This document shows, piece by piece, positions 13,413-16,404 of a stretch of 16,404 nt of DNA. The stretch's first letter is position 1. The number at the start of each line of letters is the position of its first letter. The notes beneath the pieces were generated by a model. It was not told where the DNA came from. It made no database searches and saw nothing but the letters and a program-made list of their open reading frames with translations. The DNA is taken from NCBI GenBank assembly GCA_021803405.1, contig JAJZLO010000009.1, positions 1 through 16,404 of the forward strand, read 5' to 3'. The translations under genes and the position numbers were made by a program. This stretch comes from Microcaldota archaeon. Lineage in GTDB: Archaea; Micrarchaeota; Micrarchaeia; Micrarchaeales; CABMGC01.

Positions 13413-14213
13413 TTACCCAAGCATTTCTGCTACTTCTTTGCCGCTTTGAGAAAGCGAAAATACCCTTCTTTTTATGAATGAGCCCGCATCATGCTCTTCG
13501 ATCAATGAGATTCCCTTAAGATATCCTATGCTTTCATCTATTATTCTGCTACTAGATCCGGAATTTTGTTTTGATATTATGGAGAAAAGCTCATTTCTAG
13601 ATATTGAGGTATTTTTAAAAAGAGTGCTTAAAACAGTAATCGTAATGCCATCGCAACGCTTAAGGAGTATCTCTGTTCCGTTTTTAGTTCTTACTACTAT
13701 AGGAACCTCTTTCTTGCTAGACCAGCCACCCATACGTTTTATTAGATTATTATAATTACCAAGCTTTGTCTTTTCAGTTTCTATCTCTTCAGCATGATGC
13801 TTGCATAGATAAATCTTCCCTCCAGTAGTTAAATTTATAAAAATATTTCCTATAGTGTAACGATAATAATCATTATAGCAAACATCACAACAAATCAAAG
13901 CTAGCTCTACATTTTCCATAGAACTTCTTTTTGGTATATCCTTCTCTTTCATTTTTGGCACGCCGATCACCATATAGGTATAATTGCACGATAGGCATGT
14001 AGCAAGTACATACCACTCATACACATGTTCCAATTCCGGAAGGATCTTAATAGTTACCGATGGAGTTGTTTCAGTTTTTATGCTTACTGTGAGATCTGGC
14101 CTATGCGAATAATAGGCCCTTTGCTCTGTATCCTTTAGGCATACTGGACACCTTTTTATTATTTTTTCGAACTCTGTTAGTTCGACTCTCTTTTTTTCTG
14201 ATACCACTACCAT
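13413..14213 (-). CDS. double zinc-finger, winged-helix-like protein of unknown function
   Basis: About 266 aa from the ATG at 14213. Two metal-binding clusters are visible: a split zinc ribbon CPVC (22-25) with CLSC (73-76), and CCDVC (108-112) with CKHH (137-140). The region between them carries beta-rich sequence. The C-terminal 75 residues (about 190-265) read as a winged-helix or MarR/PadR-like domain: ITVLSTLFKNTSISRNELFSI, a turn, a recognition-helix-like segment with SSSRIIDESIGYL, then a wing (EEHDAGSFIKRRVFSLS) and a final helix. The open frame extends to a TTG at 14228, but the ATG at 14213 is the better start. A DNA-binding regulator or nucleic-acid processing factor is inferred; I cannot name a family. 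Its stop is 3 bases from the stop of the convergent L12-like gene, so the transcripts overlap. Confidence 0.78.
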   Translation of the reverse strand: MVVVSEKKRVELTEFEKIIKRCPVCLKDTEQRAYYSHRPDLTVSIKTETTPSVTIKILPELEHVYEWYVLATCLSCNYTYMVIGVPKMKEKDIPKRSSMENVELALICCDVCYNDYYRYTIGNIFINLTTGGKIYLCKHHAEEIETEKTKLGNYNNLIKRMGGWSSKKEVPIVVRTKNGTEILLKRCDGITITVLSTLFKNTSISRNELFSIISKQNSGSSSRIIDESIGYLKGISLIEEHDAGSFIKRRVFSLSQSGKEVAEMLG

Positions 14214-14345
14214 AAAAACAACATGCAAAAGCCTTTTTGCGTAGAGAAATTACTCTACGCGTTTAAGTACTCGCTAAATAGATAAGGCCTTACCTTTGCA
14301 AGGTATTGTTCTTGGTATTGGTATTGTTTTGCATACAGACTTGAG
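14214..14345. other. 132-base intergenic interval rich in inverted repeats
   Basis: Lies between the end of the second ftsZ and the zinc-finger gene (both minus strand). It holds a perfect 8-bp stem, GCGTAGAG/CTCTACGC with a 6-base loop (14239-14260); an overlapping GCAAAA/TTTTGC stem (14225-14240) that shares two bases with it and so competes; TACCTT-TGC-AAGGTA (14291-14305); and three GGTATTG copies (14302-14326). The interval could be the ftsZ 3' end with a terminator, or a structured leader of the zinc-finger gene. No tRNA-like T-loop was found. Confidence 0.6.
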
Positions 14346-15365
14346 TTAGTAGATATGCTCTGCTGCTTCAAGTCTTATTGCATGCGCTTCTCTTACATCT
14401 TTATTTCTTGCTTCTCCGAACTTTGCCTTTACACCAGTTATTACTGACATCACTCTTAACTGATCATTAAGTTCTGGCAGCATTCTGGCTCCAAAGATTA
14501 CATTTGCATCAGATGCAAGATTATCCGTTACACCTTCACCTATCCTTGTAGCATCACTTATTGTAAGATTTGAACCTCCTATGACATGTATAAGAGCACC
14601 TTTTGCACCTTCATTATCTACAGTTAGCAAAGGATGTGATTTTGTAGATCTTATTGCCTGCTCTACTCTATCGCCACCATATCCAGAACCTATGCTTATA
14701 ACAGCGGTACCGGTATTTCTTACAACATTTCTTAAATCAGCAAAGTCAAGATTTATCAAGCTTGGCAGTGTTATAGTATCTGCTATACCTTTTACGGCAT
14801 TGCCAGTTATGTTATCTACAAGTTCAAATGCCCTTTCTATAGGTAAATTTGGAACATATGAAAGAAGCTTGTCGTTTTCTATGACTATTACACAGTCTGC
14901 TTGTTTATTTAACTGTTCTATTCCCCATTCTGCCTTTAATTTTCTGCTTCTTTCAAGTGAAAATGGATATGTTACGGTAGCAATTACTGTAGCGCCCATC
15001 TCTCTTGCTACTTGAGCCACTACTGGAGCAGATCCTGTTCCGCTTCCTCCTCCCATACCTGCAGCTATAAAAACTAAGTCGTATCCTTCAAGTGCAGCTG
15101 CTATTTCAGGCTTGCTTACCTCTGCTGCCTTAGCTCCAACTTCCGGATAACCTCCTGCGCCAAGTCCATTGGTTATATCCTTTCCTAAAAGAATCTTCTT
15201 TTGAGCCTTTATCATATTCAAATGACCAACATCGGTATTCATAGCTATTGTATCTGCACTTTTAATACCATTTGAAACCAATCTGTTTATCAGATTGCTT
15301 CCCTGTCCACCTAGACCTACAACTGCAACCTTAGGCTGAAACGCGTCGTAATCAAAGTCGCTCAT
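14346..15365 (-). CDS. ftsZ: FtsZ cell-division GTPase, second copy
   Basis: A 339-aa tubulin-like GTPase that polymerises into the division ring. The glycine-rich N-terminal nucleotide loop is VVGLGGQGSN (15-24), the tubulin/FtsZ signature is GMGGGSGTGS (103-112), followed by TVTYPF, and the T7 synergy loop NLDFADL (205-211) retains the catalytic aspartate, so it should hydrolyse GTP. NTDVGHL and PNLPIERAFE are further conserved blocks. The C-terminus is short, ending in an Arg/Glu/Ala helix, and lacks a long linker. The ATG overlaps the TAA of the upstream ftsZ by one base (TAATG), implying translational coupling. Archaeal FtsZ1 and FtsZ2 paralogues are known to have distinct roles in haloarchaea; which paralogue this is cannot be settled by eye. 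Confidence 0.97.
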   Translation of the reverse strand: MSDFDYDAFQPKVAVVGLGGQGSNLINRLVSNGIKSADTIAMNTDVGHLNMIKAQKKILLGKDITNGLGAGGYPEVGAKAAEVSKPEIAAALEGYDLVFIAAGMGGGSGTGSAPVVAQVAREMGATVIATVTYPFSLERSRKLKAEWGIEQLNKQADCVIVIENDKLLSYVPNLPIERAFELVDNITGNAVKGIADTITLPSLINLDFADLRNVVRNTGTAVISIGSGYGGDRVEQAIRSTKSHPLLTVDNEGAKGALIHVIGGSNLTISDATRIGEGVTDNLASDANVIFGARMLPELNDQLRVMSVITGVKAKFGEARNKDVREAHAIRLEAAEHIY

Positions 15366-16404
15366 TATATCATCTCTATATCGCTGAAGGAAGAACTTCT
15401 TTTCTTCTCCTCAAACTTTCCAAGGATACTTGAGCCACTGACTCCAGTAACTATGGCAACAATTTCTAATTGACCTTCATAACCAGGAATTATCCTAGCT
15501 CCCCATTTAACGTTAGCTTTTGGATCCATCCTCTCTGTTATTAACTCTCCTGCCTTTATGGCATCTCCAAGAGTTAGATCAGATGCACCTGATATGTGTA
15601 TCAATGCTCCCTTTGCATTTTCAAAGTCAACATCAAGAAGTTTGTTCTTTATTACCTGTTCTGAAGCTGCGGTAACCTTCTCATTTCCTTTGCCAGTTCC
15701 TACTGAAATGAATCCTACATCTCCGCTGCCCATAATTGACCTTACATCTGCAAAGTCTATGTTTATCAAGCTTGGTTGTGTTATTGTCCAAACAAGACCA
15801 CCTATAGCTTTTGCCAATATGTCATCTGCAACTGCAAACGCCTCGTTCATTGGAAGATTTGGAACTAGCTTAACCAACCTATTGTTATCTAATATTATTA
15901 CGCTATCACTGAACTTTCTTAATTTTTGTATTCCCTCCTCGGCCTTTACCTTTCTCACTCTTTCAAGATCAAAAGGATAGGTCACCATTGCAACTACTAT
16001 TGCGCCTTGTTCCTTTGCTATCTGTGCAACAACCGGTATTGCGCCAGTACCTGTTCCTCCTCCCATTCCTGCACATAAAAATACAAGCTGAGCACCTGAA
16101 AGAACCTCTTCTAGCTGCTGTCTATCTACCTCTGCTGCTTTTGCTCCGACTTCAGGATCTCCTCCTGCGCCAAGTCCTCTTGAAAGACTTTTACCTATGA
16201 GTATCTTTTTGATTCTATCATCTAGAATCTTGAAGTGTTGAACGTCTGTATTCACTGCAACTAATTCTGTTCCCTTTACACCGACTTTTATTAATCGGTT
16301 TACGGTGTTGTTGCCTCCGCCCCCAACTCCCACAGTAACTATCTTAATCTGTGGGGAATAATTCACACTGCTGTTATCTACACTTTTTCCTAAAAGGTCT
16401 CCGG
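15365..16404 (-). CDS. ftsZ: FtsZ cell-division GTPase, first copy, N-terminus probably beyond the edge
   Basis: Tubulin-like GTPase with [13 protein letters not shown] at the N-terminus, NTDVQHF, signature [10 protein letters not shown] (100-109 counted from the internal GTG), [14 protein letters not shown] and the T7 loop NIDFADV, so catalytically complete. The C-terminal tail is short and charged ([15 protein letters not shown]). A GTG at 16366 can serve as start, only seven residues before the first beta strand, but the frame stays open through the 38 bases to the right edge, adding [12 protein letters not shown]. There is no Shine-Dalgarno before the GTG. Archaeal FtsZ usually has 10-40 residues ahead of this strand, so I favour a start outside the window. 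It is followed by a second ftsZ overlapping by one base, the pair forming an operon. The two proteins share the core blocks but differ clearly in both termini. Confidence 0.94.
   Translation of the reverse strand, partial: GDLLGKSVDNSSVNYSPQIKIVTVGVGGGGNNTVNRLIKVGVKGTELVAVNTDVQHFKILDDRIKKILIGKSLSRGLGAGGDPEVGAKAAEVDRQQLEEVLSGAQLVFLCAGMGGGTGTGAIPVVAQIAKEQGAIVVAMVTYPFDLERVRKVKAEEGIQKLRKFSDSVIILDNNRLVKLVPNLPMNEAFAVADDILAKAIGGLVWTITQPSLINIDFADVRSIMGSGDVGFISVGTGKGNEKVTAASEQVIKNKLLDVDFENAKGALIHISGASDLTLGDAIKAGELITERMDPKANVKWGARIIPGYEGQLEIVAIVTGVSGSSILGKFEEKKRSSSFSDIEMI

Noticed and set aside
14214..14228. TTG start five codons upstream of the zinc-finger gene
   Set aside because: An ATG at 14213 is available and the extra residues add nothing conserved. 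The TTG would also fall inside the leader stem.
14581..15015. 144-aa open frame antisense to ftsZ
   Set aside because: Antisense to highly conserved FtsZ coding sequence and without recognisable motifs; a by-product of codon bias. The same holds for the similar frame at 15558-15980.

Overview
This window reads as a chromosomal segment of an AT-rich archaeon. The evidence is a set of archaeal genes together: a membrane-anchored LonB protease, DNA topoisomerase VI subunit A, deoxyhypusine synthase (aIF5A modification), two FtsZ proteins, a HerA-type ATPase, an L12/P1-like protein and a HemK2-type methyltransferase. Promoters look archaeal (TATA-like boxes about 25 bases before starts, short or absent leaders, occasional GGAGG). 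Topoisomerase VI argues against Thermoplasma-type archaea, which use gyrase. The low GC, short intergenic gaps and short proteins suggest a small-genome euryarchaeote or DPANN/ARMAN-like lineage; that placement is inference. TAA, TAG and TGA are all used as stops, so the code is standard.

Left part (1-4123): a partial HemK2-like methyltransferase (minus strand) diverges, across one shared TATA region, from a plus-strand run: an unrecognised helical 184-aa protein, endonuclease IV (nfo), and a HerA/FtsK-type ATPase with what looks like a C-terminal PD-(D/E)XK nuclease-like domain. This looks like a DNA repair/processing unit. Two small four-helix DMT-type membrane proteins follow behind their own TATA box.

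Middle minus-strand block (7820 down to 4144): ABC ATPase, ABC-2 permease (overlapping the ATPase), deoxyhypusine synthase 13 bases further on, then an MscS-type channel with its own TATA box. A 534-base intergenic region (7821-8354) precedes lonB. It holds a 13-base tandem duplication, a 22-base direct repeat (20/22) flanking the whole gap, and a strong TATA box placed to start a short RNA made of one 10-bp hairpin followed by T5.

Right part: lonB, top6A (23-base gap, good Shine-Dalgarno) and a small HEAT/LRV-like protein run on the plus strand and converge on a THUMP-FtsJ RNA 2'-O-methyltransferase (minus). That gene diverges, across only 39 bases, from a 159-aa protein built of two tandem copies of an L12/P1 N-terminal-domain-like repeat with no acidic stalk tail; I consider this the most novel object here. 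It converges with a double zinc-finger plus winged-helix-like protein. Two ftsZ genes overlapping by one base (TAATG) close the window; the first of them is probably cut by the right edge.

I see no transposase, integrase, CRISPR array, tRNA or rRNA gene. Most of the window is housekeeping: repair, proteostasis, topology, ribosome/translation maturation and cell division.
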